Shown piece after piece: positions 41,922 through 50,568 of a stretch of DNA of 64,000 nucleotides. Position 1 is the first letter of the stretch. Each line of letters starts with the position of its first letter. Made by a program: the position numbers and the translations under genes. The DNA is from Ulvibacter algarum (GTDB lineage Bacteria > Bacteroidota > Bacteroidia > Flavobacteriales > Flavobacteriaceae): NCBI GenBank assembly GCA_947488905.1, contig CANLBJ010000009.1:1-64000 (forward strand). The letters are read 5' to 3'. The notes beneath the pieces are model-generated. The model ran no database searches. It was not told the DNA's origin and worked only from the letters and a program-made list of their open reading frames with translations.

Positions 41922-43087
41922 TAATGAACGAGAAATTATATTTATATAAAACATTTGCACAATTTGCAACCACTTTAGGCCTTCTTAATGGGCTTAAAGT
42001 AAAGGATGCAAAAGAGTTGTTGATAGAAAATTTTAAAATACATCCAGAAGGTGATTTGATAATCCCATTTATCAAAAAGATGAAAATCACTAAAAATGAA
42101 GATATCAAGTTTCTTTTTAATGAGACGATACGTATCTGTGATGAGCTTGGGCCAAGTCGTGAATATATCACGTTATTAATGATAATACAGAGTATAGGTG
42201 ATGTGGTGACACAGCCAGATAGGCTAGAAGAAAGTGATATAACACAATCTGTTATTGATGCATTTAAATTTGAGATTGCAAGTATAAACCAACAAATACC
42301 AAAACCACCTTTATTTAATATGCTTTTAGAAACTCGTTCTCTTGTAGAGTGGGCTTCTATTTACGCATTGTATCCTTTTATCCCAAAAAGAATTAAAGGA
42401 GAGGGAAGACCTGTTTTATTAATTCCGCCTTATTTAGGAGATGATTACTCTACATCTTTTGTACGGAAATATCTAAAATCATTAGGCTTTAAAACTTATA
42501 AGTGGGATATGGGCTTTAATATGGTAAAGTCACATTATATACCTAGACTAGAAGAAAAGTTAGATGATATTTATCAAAAACACGGTGAGAAAGTAAGTAT
42601 TGTAGGATGGAGTGGAGGAGGTATTTTTGCAAAAATTATGGCAAATCGTCATCCTAATCAAGTAGAGCAAATAGTTACTATTGCATCACCAGTATGGGGT
42701 GTGATGGAGATGAAAACTCCTGTGTATGGTATTCTAGAATTTTTCCGTGGAAAATCTTTAAAAGAAAGAAACAAAAGATTCTTGGCAGAATTAGAGCCTA
42801 TTCCAGATGTACCAGTAACTTGTATATACACAAAAACAGACGGCTTAGTACCCTGGAAACACTGTATGGAGGCAGAAAGCTATAGAGATAATATTAAAAA
42901 CATAGAAGTTTTTGGCAGTCACTCTGGTCTTGGCGCAAACGCAAGCGTTCTTATGGTCACCGCAAATGCACTTAGGGCAAACATAAAAGGGCAATCAATT
43001 AATAATACTACTTCAAATATTGAACGTATTTTGTATCCTAATTACTGGAGAAATAAGAAGTTAAAGTTATTTACTAAAAGCTGCTAA
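41918..43087 (+). CDS. alpha/beta hydrolase (lipase-like) of the neutral-lipid operon
   Basis: A 389-residue protein. The first 150 residues are helical. The hydrolase domain (about 160-370) has PVLLIPPYLGDDYST, the nucleophile elbow GWSGGG (serine), SPVWGVMEM and a late GSHSGLGANASV that may hold the catalytic His. The layout recalls the hydrolases beside WS/DGAT genes in mycobacteria. It resembles PHA synthase distantly but has Ser instead of the Cys needed for polymerisation, so a lipase or esterase is more likely. It overlaps the previous gene by 4 bases (ATGA). Confidence 0.8.
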   Translation: MIMNEKLYLYKTFAQFATTLGLLNGLKVKDAKELLIENFKIHPEGDLIIPFIKKMKITKNEDIKFLFNETIRICDELGPSREYITLLMIIQSIGDVVTQPDRLEESDITQSVIDAFKFEIASINQQIPKPPLFNMLLETRSLVEWASIYALYPFIPKRIKGEGRPVLLIPPYLGDDYSTSFVRKYLKSLGFKTYKWDMGFNMVKSHYIPRLEEKLDDIYQKHGEKVSIVGWSGGGIFAKIMANRHPNQVEQIVTIASPVWGVMEMKTPVYGILEFFRGKSLKERNKRFLAELEPIPDVPVTCIYTKTDGLVPWKHCMEAESYRDNIKNIEVFGSHSGLGANASVLMVTANALRANIKGQSINNTTSNIERILYPNYWRNKKLKLFTKSC

Positions 43088-43102
43088 TCTAGAGGTTAAA
43101 CT

Positions 43103-46100
43103 ATGGAAGAAATAATCAACCACATAAAATTTCAGAAGACACTTAAGCGCATTGCTAAGGAGCAGAAAATGGACCTAGCAAAAGTTAAGAAAACGGCAGC
43201 AGCTTGTATAAAAGAACTGTATGCAGAACAGCGTCCTATTGCAAAAATATTAAGTGTTAAAGGTTTTGATTATATTTTATCAAGAGCTTATAGTGATAAA
43301 ATAGATGTAGATCCAGATGGCTTAAAAAAGTTAATGCGTTTAATGCGACAACATTCTGTGGCATTTATAATGACACATAAAACCTATCTAGACACCCTAG
43401 TATTGATTTCAACTCTAGCTAGATACGGGATGCCTATTCCTTATTCTTTTGGGGGTGATAATCTTGCTTTTCCAGGGCTAAAACAGCTAGGCAACAATGC
43501 TGGGATTATATTTATAAGACGCAGTTTTAAAGATGATGTTATTTATAAAGCAGCACTACGTCATTATATTTCTACAATAATAGACAAAGGGGATCATCTC
43601 ACCTGGAATATAGAGGGAACCCGCTCTAGAACCGGAAAAATATTACACCCTCAATTAGGTATTTTAAAATACATACACGAAGCAGAAAAACAGAGTACAA
43701 AACAAATCAAGTATGTGCCGGTTTCTATTGCCTATGATCTTATTCCAGATGTAAAACAAATGACAGAAGAAGGTAAGGGACTTTCTAAAAAATCTGAAAA
43801 CGTAAAAGAAGGTATTGATTATATACGTAAGTTGGGTAACGATTTTGGTCGTGCAGCAATACGTTTTGGAGATCCTGTTGCCTTTGACGATAGTCACCAT
43901 GTGACTATCCCGCACATGGAAGATGATCAATATAAAAATGAGAATAGCTTGCCACGTTTTGCTTTTGAGCTTTTAAATAGAGCTACTGCCATTACACCCG
44001 TATCTACGGTTTCTTTAATATGTAATGTTTTGCTTAATGATTTTGCACTCACCAAAAAAGAAATAGAATTTAAAGTGAGTAAATTGATGAATCACATAAG
44101 TGCAAAACGTGCAGATGTGCTTATAGATCGTGGTGTTCCTATTGCAAATACCATTCAAAAATCACTTAATTTATTAAAGAGTGCTGGTATTGTTCAAAAA
44201 AGTAGAGCAGGGCAAAAGGCACAATACAGTTTAGTATCTACAGAATACTTGCCAGCCAACTATTATGCAAATATGGCAGCAGGACATTTATACCATTCTG
44301 CATTTATTGAGATGGCTTTAGTAAAAATTAAAGATGACACATCAAAAAATAGAATTGTACATTTCTGGGAAGAGGTTATGCGTTTGCGTGACCTTTTTAA
44401 ATTTGAATTTTTCTACACAAATAAACCTCAGTTTAGTGCAGAGATAGAGGTCGAGTTAGCTAGATTTCATAAAAATTGGCGCGCTATACTAACAAACCCA
44501 AGTAAAGATGTTTCTGAAATATTAAAGAACCAAAACCTATTCGTTTCAAGATCATTATTGCTTACCTATCTAGAAGCAGACAAAGTGGTTTGCCACACAC
44601 TCAACAACTGGGACGAAGAAGACATCTTTAATGAAAAATCATTTCTTGATTTATGTATGTTTAAAGGCAAAGAACTACACTGGCAAACACGTATCACCAG
44701 ATTAGATAGTGTGTCAATACCTTTTTTAAGTAATGCTCTTAGATTTGCCGAAAATGCAAAACTCACTCCTGTAAAAAGAAGAATAAATTATAAAGGCCTA
44801 GAAAAATGGATGACGCAGCTTGATGACTTGTCTGAAAGATTAGCGTATTTAAAAGAAATAGAAGTTGATCCAAGTCTTAAAATTTTGGAACAGCAAAAAA
44901 CGACAGATTTAGTTCCAGAATCACGACAAAAAATTACGCCAGAAAAAGTGGAAGATGCAGAAGAAGGTGATCATATTACTGCTTATTTTGATATGGACAA
45001 AACCTTAATTAATGACTTTTCTGCAAAGAAGTTTATGTCTACTCGCCTTTTTAGCGGGAAGACTTCAATTAAAGAATACCTCACGCAGTTTATGACAGCA
45101 ATGGTATTTGCGCTAGGAAATCGCGACTTTGAGATATTAACAAAAATCGCAGCTCTAGGTGTAAAAGGTATTGCAGAAAAAGCTTTTACAGACCTAGGGC
45201 AAGAAGTGTTTGATGATTTTCTTACACATACTATTTACCCAGAATCACGTGAGTTAATCGCTGCACATAGAGCAAAGGGCCATCGTGTAGTAATAATCTC
45301 TGCAGCGACGTCATATCAAATTTTACCTATAGCAAAGGAGTTGGGTATTAATGATGTGTATAGCACAAATATGGAGTTACGCAACGGTAAGTTTACAGGG
45401 CGTGTTGCCGAAATGTGCTGGGGTGAAGGTAAGGCGAGAGCTGCCAGAAAATTTGCTAAAAAACACGACATAGATTTAACAAAAAGTTATTTCTACTCTG
45501 ATAGCTTTGATGATTATCCACTATTTAAATTAGTAGGTAAACCAGTAGCTACAAATCCAGATTCTAGATTATCTCAAGTAGCTTTTGAGAATAATTGGCC
45601 AATACTAAGGTTTAAAACACCTACTACAAAACCAGTTTTTAATGGTCTTCGTACAGGGTTAGCTGTAGCAAGTATATATCCTTCCGCGGCAAAAGGAGCA
45701 TTGACAGGATTAATGACTATGTCTAGACAGAAAGCTGCAAACACAACTTTTGCTAGCGTAGGTGATTTAGGAACAAGACTTGCTGGTTTAAATATTTCAG
45801 TAAAAGGGAAACACAATCTAGAAGAGTTTAGGCCTGCTGTTTTTTGTTTTAATCATCAGAGCGCAGCAGACTTTTTTATTATTATGAAAATACTCCGTAA
45901 TGATATTACAGGTGTAGCAAAAAAAGAATTAGAGCGTAGCCCAATAGGCCCTATCTTTAAAGCACTAGGAGCAATCTATGTAGACCGTAGCAATAAAGAA
46001 AAAGCAATAGAAGCTATGGAACCAGCAGTAGAGGCTTTACGCAATGGTATTTCTGTAGTAATAGCACCAGAAGGTACAAGAAGTGGTAGTATAGAGTTAG

Positions 46101-46333
46101 GGAGATTTAAAAAAGGAGCTTTCCATCTAGCTATGCAAGCAGGAGTACCTATTATACCTATTGTGATTAAGAATGCTTACCAAGCGATGCCTAAGGGAAC
46201 AAAAGTACTGCGACCTACACATATTGAGGTAGTAGTGCTAGATCCTGTAGACACGGCTTTATGGAAGATTAAGAGCATAGATAAGCATGTAGATGATGTG
46301 CGTAATATGTACTTAGCAGAATTAACTAGTTAA
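43103..46333 (+). CDS. trifunctional fusion: PlsB-like acyltransferase, HAD-IB phosphatase, PlsC acyltransferase
   Basis: A 1076-residue protein with three domains. Residues about 50-400: a PlsB-type glycerol-3-phosphate acyltransferase (HKTYLD at 92-97, then GIIFIRRSF, and EGTRSRTG). Residues about 620-830: a HAD-IB hydrolase (DMDKT near 630, IISAAT, YSDSFDDYPLF). Residues about 860-1076: a PlsC-type lysophosphatidate acyltransferase (HQSAAD near 918, IYVDRSNKEKA, APEGTRSGS near 990). This chain could turn glycerol-3-phosphate into phosphatidate and, if the HAD domain is a lipid phosphatase, on to diacylglycerol. Mycobacteria carry HAD-PlsC fusions beside a separate plsB. Phosphatase specificity is unproven. 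Confidence 0.88.
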   Translation: MEEIINHIKFQKTLKRIAKEQKMDLAKVKKTAAACIKELYAEQRPIAKILSVKGFDYILSRAYSDKIDVDPDGLKKLMRLMRQHSVAFIMTHKTYLDTLVLISTLARYGMPIPYSFGGDNLAFPGLKQLGNNAGIIFIRRSFKDDVIYKAALRHYISTIIDKGDHLTWNIEGTRSRTGKILHPQLGILKYIHEAEKQSTKQIKYVPVSIAYDLIPDVKQMTEEGKGLSKKSENVKEGIDYIRKLGNDFGRAAIRFGDPVAFDDSHHVTIPHMEDDQYKNENSLPRFAFELLNRATAITPVSTVSLICNVLLNDFALTKKEIEFKVSKLMNHISAKRADVLIDRGVPIANTIQKSLNLLKSAGIVQKSRAGQKAQYSLVSTEYLPANYYANMAAGHLYHSAFIEMALVKIKDDTSKNRIVHFWEEVMRLRDLFKFEFFYTNKPQFSAEIEVELARFHKNWRAILTNPSKDVSEILKNQNLFVSRSLLLTYLEADKVVCHTLNNWDEEDIFNEKSFLDLCMFKGKELHWQTRITRLDSVSIPFLSNALRFAENAKLTPVKRRINYKGLEKWMTQLDDLSERLAYLKEIEVDPSLKILEQQKTTDLVPESRQKITPEKVEDAEEGDHITAYFDMDKTLINDFSAKKFMSTRLFSGKTSIKEYLTQFMTAMVFALGNRDFEILTKIAALGVKGIAEKAFTDLGQEVFDDFLTHTIYPESRELIAAHRAKGHRVVIISAATSYQILPIAKELGINDVYSTNMELRNGKFTGRVAEMCWGEGKARAARKFAKKHDIDLTKSYFYSDSFDDYPLFKLVGKPVATNPDSRLSQVAFENNWPILRFKTPTTKPVFNGLRTGLAVASIYPSAAKGALTGLMTMSRQKAANTTFASVGDLGTRLAGLNISVKGKHNLEEFRPAVFCFNHQSAADFFIIMKILRNDITGVAKKELERSPIGPIFKALGAIYVDRSNKEKAIEAMEPAVEALRNGISVVIAPEGTRSGSIELGRFKKGAFHLAMQAGVPIIPIVIKNAYQAMPKGTKVLRPTHIEVVVLDPVDTALWKIKSIDKHVDDVRNMYLAELTS

Positions 46334-46362
46334 TTCTAGAATAACAAACTAAACCCAGTACT

Positions 46363-47364
46363 ATGAAAATACAAGTTGGACTTTTAGGAGGAGGATCTTG
46401 GGGAACCACAGTCGCCTCTCTTACAGCAAAAAATACGGACACAATGTTGTGGGCGCGTAATGATGAAACTGTTAAAGAGATAAACGAGTTTCATACAAAT
46501 ACTAAATATTTGCCAGGTGCTCTGCTTTGTAAAAATTTAAAAGCCTCTACTTCAATTCAAGAAGTAGTTGAAAATGCAGATGTTCTTGTGATGGGAGTGC
46601 CATCGCAACATTTTAGACAAGTGTTAATAGAAGCAAAACCTTTTATTAGACCGTGGATACCAATTATAAGCCTCGCTAAGGGTCTAGAATTAGGAACCAA
46701 AATGCGAATGAGCCAGATTATTGAAGAAGAGCTACCAGGACATCCGGCAGGAGTTTTAACAGGACCTAATTTAGCCAAAGAAATTCATAACGGGCAGGCA
46801 GCAGCGGCTGTTATTGCAATGGTAGATAAAACTATTGGTAAAAAACTACAAGGCGTTTTTAACTCAGGACTTTTTAGAGTGTACACAAACACAGATGTGA
46901 TAGGTTGTGAATTAGGAGGAGCACTTAAAAATATTATGGCAATAGCTACAGGTATGGGCGATGGTGCAAATGCTGGAGATAATACTAGAGCAGCTTTAAT
47001 TACTAGAGGTCTTTCTGAGCTTACTAGATTAGGTACAGCAATGGGTGGTAAACGACGTACGTTTGCGGGTCTTGCAGGTATGGGAGATCTAGTGGCTACT
47101 TGTTCTAGTGATAAGTCTAGAAATCATCATGTAGGCTTCCAGATTGGTAGAGGTAAGAGTCTTGATCAGATAATAGAAGAGATGAATGAGGTTGCAGAAG
47201 GGGTGAAAACAGCAAAAGCTGTAATGGAACTAGCAGCAGATTATAAAGTAGATATGCCCATCTCTCGTGAAGTCTATAAAGTCTTGTATGAAGGAAATAC
47301 GGTAATAGATGCCTTTAAAAGCTTAGTTAAGATGGAGAGTGGTAGTGAACAAGAGCCTGGTTAA
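46363..47364 (+). CDS. gpsA: NAD(P)H-dependent glycerol-3-phosphate dehydrogenase
   Basis: A 333-residue enzyme reducing DHAP to glycerol-3-phosphate. It has the N-terminal Rossmann motif GLLGGGSWGTTVASL, VLVMGVPSQHFR, the catalytic Lys region ISLAKGLE, GPNLAKEI, GCELGGALKNIMAIATGMGDG and GLAGMGDLVATCSSDKSRN. It is the last gene of the operon, 29 bases after the PlsB-HAD-PlsC gene. It supplies the glycerol backbone for the preceding acyltransferases. Confidence 0.96.
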   Translation: MKIQVGLLGGGSWGTTVASLTAKNTDTMLWARNDETVKEINEFHTNTKYLPGALLCKNLKASTSIQEVVENADVLVMGVPSQHFRQVLIEAKPFIRPWIPIISLAKGLELGTKMRMSQIIEEELPGHPAGVLTGPNLAKEIHNGQAAAAVIAMVDKTIGKKLQGVFNSGLFRVYTNTDVIGCELGGALKNIMAIATGMGDGANAGDNTRAALITRGLSELTRLGTAMGGKRRTFAGLAGMGDLVATCSSDKSRNHHVGFQIGRGKSLDQIIEEMNEVAEGVKTAKAVMELAADYKVDMPISREVYKVLYEGNTVIDAFKSLVKMESGSEQEPG

Positions 47365-47424
47365 TGCTTTAAAATTAAAGGGTTAAGAAATAAGTTAAAA
47401 ATTAAATAAATTATTTTGTCAAAA

Positions 47425-47458
47425 TTGTTTCATACTTTAAAAAGACTAATTATATTTG
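47425..47458 (+). promoter_or_regulatory. promoter of tRNA-Ser
   Basis: TTG at 47425-47427 and TATATTTG at 47451-47458 (perfect TAnnTTTG) are 23 bases apart. The -7 box is 37 bases upstream of the mature tRNA 5' end, consistent with a short 5' leader removed by RNase P. Confidence 0.65.
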
Positions 47459-47495
47459 CAGCCGCATTCAGGCATACAGCTTGGATAGACACTTT

Positions 47496-47580
47496 GGAGA
47501 GTTGGCAGAGTGGTCGAATGCGGCAGTCTTGAAAACTGTTGAGGGTCACACCTCCAGGGGTTCGAATCCCTTACTCTCCG
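47496..47580 (+). tRNA. tRNA-Ser (anticodon TGA)
   Basis: An 85-base class II tRNA. The acceptor stem GGAGAGT/ACTCTCC is perfect, with discriminator G47580. The anticodon arm CAGTC-TTGAAAACTG gives TGA. A long variable arm (GAGGGTCACACCTCC) is present, as expected for tRNA-Ser. The T arm is AGGGG-TTCGAAT-CCCTT. No CCA is encoded. It stands alone, with its own promoter and terminator. Confidence 0.96.
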
Positions 47581-47588
47581 CAAAATTT

Positions 47589-47626
47589 AATCCTCACATA
47601 TCTCTTATAGATATTGAGGATTTTTT
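47589..47626 (+). terminator. rho-independent terminator after tRNA-Ser
   Basis: AATCCTCA pairs with TGAGGATT, extended by inner TATCT/AGATA pairing, followed by a T run. It starts 9 bases after the tRNA. Confidence 0.85.
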
Positions 47627-47647
47627 GTTTTAATAAAACGAGTCACA

Positions 47648-47672
47648 CTTAGTATAATATTTTTATACTAAG
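47648..47672 (+). promoter_or_regulatory. 9-bp inverted repeat upstream of gldJ
   Basis: CTTAGTATA (47648-47656) and TATACTAAG (47664-47672) are perfect inverted repeats with a 7-base spacer, about 40 bases before the gldJ start. No T run follows, so it is more likely an operator or leader hairpin than a terminator. Confidence 0.4.
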
Positions 47673-47712
47673 CTTTATTTTAAGGAGTTATTACTTACTG
47701 TATTAAGAATTG

Positions 47713-49440
47713 ATGAAAAAAAATAGTATCACTAAATTGTTATTAAGCACAAGCACTAGATTATTGTTTGTGTTAACTATGTCAGTTATTTTAATTAATT
47801 GTTCTAATAAAAACGATTATAGAAATTCCTCTAGGGCAACTGGATGGAAAATGCTAGCTCGTACTGGTGGTTATGCTAATGATTATAATGTAAAGGCTAG
47901 AAATCAAGTTATTGGTCCGGGATTAGTTTTTATAGAAGGAGGAACTTTTACTATGGGTAGAGTTAAAGATGATCCAATTAAAGATTTTAATAACACTCCT
48001 ACACAGCAACATGTAATGTCTTTTTATATGGATGAGGCTGAGGTAACAAATTTAATGTACTTAGAGTATCTTGATTGGTTAAAGCGTGTTTTTCCACCTA
48101 GTAATCCTAATTATAAAAATATTTATCAAAATGCGATACCAGATACTCTTGTGTGGCGTAGTGAGTTAGGTTTTAACGAAGCTATGGTGAATAATTACCT
48201 TAGACACCCTGCTTTTTCTAATTATCCTGTAGTAGGTGTTAGTTGGGTTCAAGCTGTAGAGTTTTGTAATTGGCGTACAGACAGAGTAAATGAAATTATG
48301 TTGGCAGAAGAAAATTTTTCTTCAAAAGATGCAAGATATAAAGCAACCGCTTCATCTAATTTTTCTACTAGAACATATTTACAAGCTCCTACTACTATTT
48401 ATGGTGGTAATGACACATTACTTAACGGAGGTAAACGTTCTAAAAAATTGGTAAAACTTCGTAATGATTCTACAAAACTAACTAATCGTTCTATAGAACT
48501 TTATGTGCGTAAAAAAGACGGTTTCTTTTTACCTTCATATCGCTTGCCTACAGAAGCAGAATGGGAGTTTGCTGCATTAGGCCTTCAAGGAATAAGAAAG
48601 AACAACAATGAACGTGGAAGAAAAAAATACCCTTGGAATGGAAGCTATTCTAGATCTGGAGATCGTAAAACTAAAGGCGATCAACTCGCTAATTTTAAGC
48701 AAGGTAATGGGGATTATGGTGGTATAGCTGGATGGAGTGATGATAACGCAGATGTTACAGCTAGAGTAAAATCTTATGCACCTAATGATTATGGCTTATA
48801 TGATATGGGAGGAAACGTATCTGAATGGGTTGCAGATACATACCGTAAAGAATTTGATGATCAATATAATGACTTCAATTATTTTAGAGGAAACGAATTT
48901 ACTAGAGATAGTTTAGATTTAAAAGGAAGGGTAGTTATTGCTACAGAAAACGACATAGTATACGATACATTACCAGACGGAAAACTTTTTGCAAGAATAC
49001 TACCTGGTGAGATTTTACAAGTACCTGTAGATAAGAATGATGTTTACTTAAGAATAAATTATGAAAGAAGTGATCTTCGTAATTTTAATAACGGTGATCT
49101 TATGTCTAGCCGCGGTTATGCTGAAGATAAAGATGTTTTAAATCTTGCAGAGTCTAGTACAAGAATGTACAATAGTCCTAAACACAAAGTATCTATAGAT
49201 GATCAAGGTAATGTAGAAAGAAGTAGTGATGCTAGCTCAAAAAGAACATCTTTGATTAATGATGAAGCAAGAGTGTATAAAGGTGGTTCTTGGAGAGATA
49301 GAGAGTTCTGGCTAGACCCTGCACAGAGACGTTATTACAATCAATATATGGCAACAAGTTATATAGGTTTTAGATGTGCAATGTCTAGAGTAGGAGGTAA
49401 AAGTATAGTTAAGAAAAGTAGAAAAATGCAAAAGCAATAA
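47713..49440 (+). CDS. gldJ: gliding motility lipoprotein GldJ
   Basis: A 575-residue lipoprotein from the ATG at 47713 (a TTG one codon upstream also fits). The lipobox is LINC. The body is a formylglycine-generating-enzyme-like (SUMF1) fold: GLVFIEGGTFTMGRV, QQHVMSFYMDEAEVTN, YLEYLDWLKRVFPP, VVGVSWVQAVEFCNWRTDRVNE, RLPTEAEWEFAAL, YDMGGNVSEWVADTYR, and YIGFRCAMS at the end. GldJ is needed for gliding and type IX secretion. In other flavobacteria gldJ usually lies near porU/porV and murF; none are here, so this may be a paralogue. Confidence 0.88.
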   Translation: MKKNSITKLLLSTSTRLLFVLTMSVILINCSNKNDYRNSSRATGWKMLARTGGYANDYNVKARNQVIGPGLVFIEGGTFTMGRVKDDPIKDFNNTPTQQHVMSFYMDEAEVTNLMYLEYLDWLKRVFPPSNPNYKNIYQNAIPDTLVWRSELGFNEAMVNNYLRHPAFSNYPVVGVSWVQAVEFCNWRTDRVNEIMLAEENFSSKDARYKATASSNFSTRTYLQAPTTIYGGNDTLLNGGKRSKKLVKLRNDSTKLTNRSIELYVRKKDGFFLPSYRLPTEAEWEFAALGLQGIRKNNNERGRKKYPWNGSYSRSGDRKTKGDQLANFKQGNGDYGGIAGWSDDNADVTARVKSYAPNDYGLYDMGGNVSEWVADTYRKEFDDQYNDFNYFRGNEFTRDSLDLKGRVVIATENDIVYDTLPDGKLFARILPGEILQVPVDKNDVYLRINYERSDLRNFNNGDLMSSRGYAEDKDVLNLAESSTRMYNSPKHKVSIDDQGNVERSSDASSKRTSLINDEARVYKGGSWRDREFWLDPAQRRYYNQYMATSYIGFRCAMSRVGGKSIVKKSRKMQKQ

Positions 49441-49459
49441 TCCTCCTTTTTCATAAAAT

Positions 49460-49497
49460 AAAAGCGTCCACTATTTTTAAATAGTGGACGCTTTTTT
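49460..49497. terminator. bidirectional rho-independent terminator
   Basis: AAAAGCGTCCACTAT (49460-49474) and ATAGTGGACGCTTTT (49481-49495) form a perfect 15-bp stem with a 6-base loop, flanked by A and T runs. It lies between the converging gldJ and LpxL-like genes. Confidence 0.93.
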
Positions 49498-49513
49498 ATT
49501 GAAACAAGAACTG

Positions 49514-50401
49514 TTAACTATCAAGAGGTTTCATAAACTTAAATCGTTTATGAGTCCAGAAATAATACTCAGGAGCTATATCAATTTGGTTTTGCAATAG
49601 CTCAGCATATTTATCTGTTAACTCATAGTTACTATGTTCTTTTGGGTTTTCTGCTATTACTGTAAATGTTGATTCATAATAGCCTCTTTTTAGTTTCTTT
49701 GTACCTAAAAAGACAAGGGGTGTATTATATTTTTTAGCTAAAACTTCAACACCAGTAAAAAAGGGAGTCTTAACATTAAAGAACTTTGTGTAGTGTTTAT
49801 TCTTATCATTTGAAGGCGACTGGTCCATAACAAAACCAAAAATAACAGCAAGGTTATTTTTTTCATTCATTACTTCATCCATTTTTGCTCTCGCTTCTTT
49901 ATTAACTACAAGTGTAGTTTTCCATTTTCCGCGTATGTCGCGAATCATTTTATCAAAATACTTGTTTTTAATTTTCTTATAAATACCGTATCCTTTATTC
50001 TCTATATGCGTATGCATAGACAATACCCACTCATAACTTGCATAGTGGCCTAAACACAAAATCATATCTCTATTATTGTTTAGGTATTTCTCTGCCACCT
50101 CCATATTTGTAAAGGTGTATCTTTTTTGCATTTCAGATTCTGTAATAGACATTGTTTTTATCATTTCAATAAAAATGTCACAAAAATGATGGTAAAATTT
50201 ACGAGTGATACCCTTTAATTTCTCTTCGGAAATATCTGGATAAGCAATCTTGATATTACTTTTAACCACCTCTTTTCTATACCCAATAATGTGAAATACT
50301 AGAATATAAACTAGATCTGATATAAAGTATAAAACTCTAAATGGTAACTTAGATAGTGCCCATATAAGAGGGTAAACTAGTATGAAAATTAATAACTGCA
50401 T
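49514..50401 (-). CDS. LpxL/HtrB-like lipid A acyltransferase
   Basis: A 295-residue membrane-associated acyltransferase. It has an N-terminal membrane segment (LLIFILVYPLIWALSKLPFRVLYF), YRKEVVKSNIKIAYPDISEEK (family signature), the catalytic-type motif GHYASYEW (H-x4-E), VIFGFVMDQSPS, and YFWTHKRFK near the C-terminus. It likely adds a secondary acyl chain to lipid A. It stands alone on the minus strand and shares a terminator with gldJ. Confidence 0.9.
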   Translation of the reverse strand: MQLLIFILVYPLIWALSKLPFRVLYFISDLVYILVFHIIGYRKEVVKSNIKIAYPDISEEKLKGITRKFYHHFCDIFIEMIKTMSITESEMQKRYTFTNMEVAEKYLNNNRDMILCLGHYASYEWVLSMHTHIENKGYGIYKKIKNKYFDKMIRDIRGKWKTTLVVNKEARAKMDEVMNEKNNLAVIFGFVMDQSPSNDKNKHYTKFFNVKTPFFTGVEVLAKKYNTPLVFLGTKKLKRGYYESTFTVIAENPKEHSNYELTDKYAELLQNQIDIAPEYYFWTHKRFKFMKPLDS

Positions 50402-50534
50402 AAAACTTAATAATCTAATTTACAAAGATAGAAAACTCCTTACTAGAATCTGTTTATTAATAGACTCGTTATTCTTATTATTAGCTTAAGTTTAATAAAT
50501 AGTTGCTATTTGCAAAAGGAACATTTCCTAATAC

Positions 50535-50564
50535 TTGGAATTAATCCAAAACTTTATATCTTTA
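50535..50564 (+). promoter_or_regulatory. promoter placing transcription start at the GTG codon
   Basis: TTG at 50535-50537 and TATCTTTA at 50557-50564 (TAnnTTTG with a final A) are 19 bases apart, the preferred spacing. The expected start site, about 5 bases after the -7 box, falls on or beside the GTG start codon at 50569. This suggests a leaderless or nearly leaderless transcript. Confidence 0.55.
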
Positions 50565-50568
50565 CCAA

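Noticed and set aside
41918-43087. Polyhydroxyalkanoate synthase
   Set aside because: The nucleophile elbow is GWSGGG with Ser; PHA synthases need Cys. No thiolase or acetoacetyl-CoA reductase gene is present in the window.
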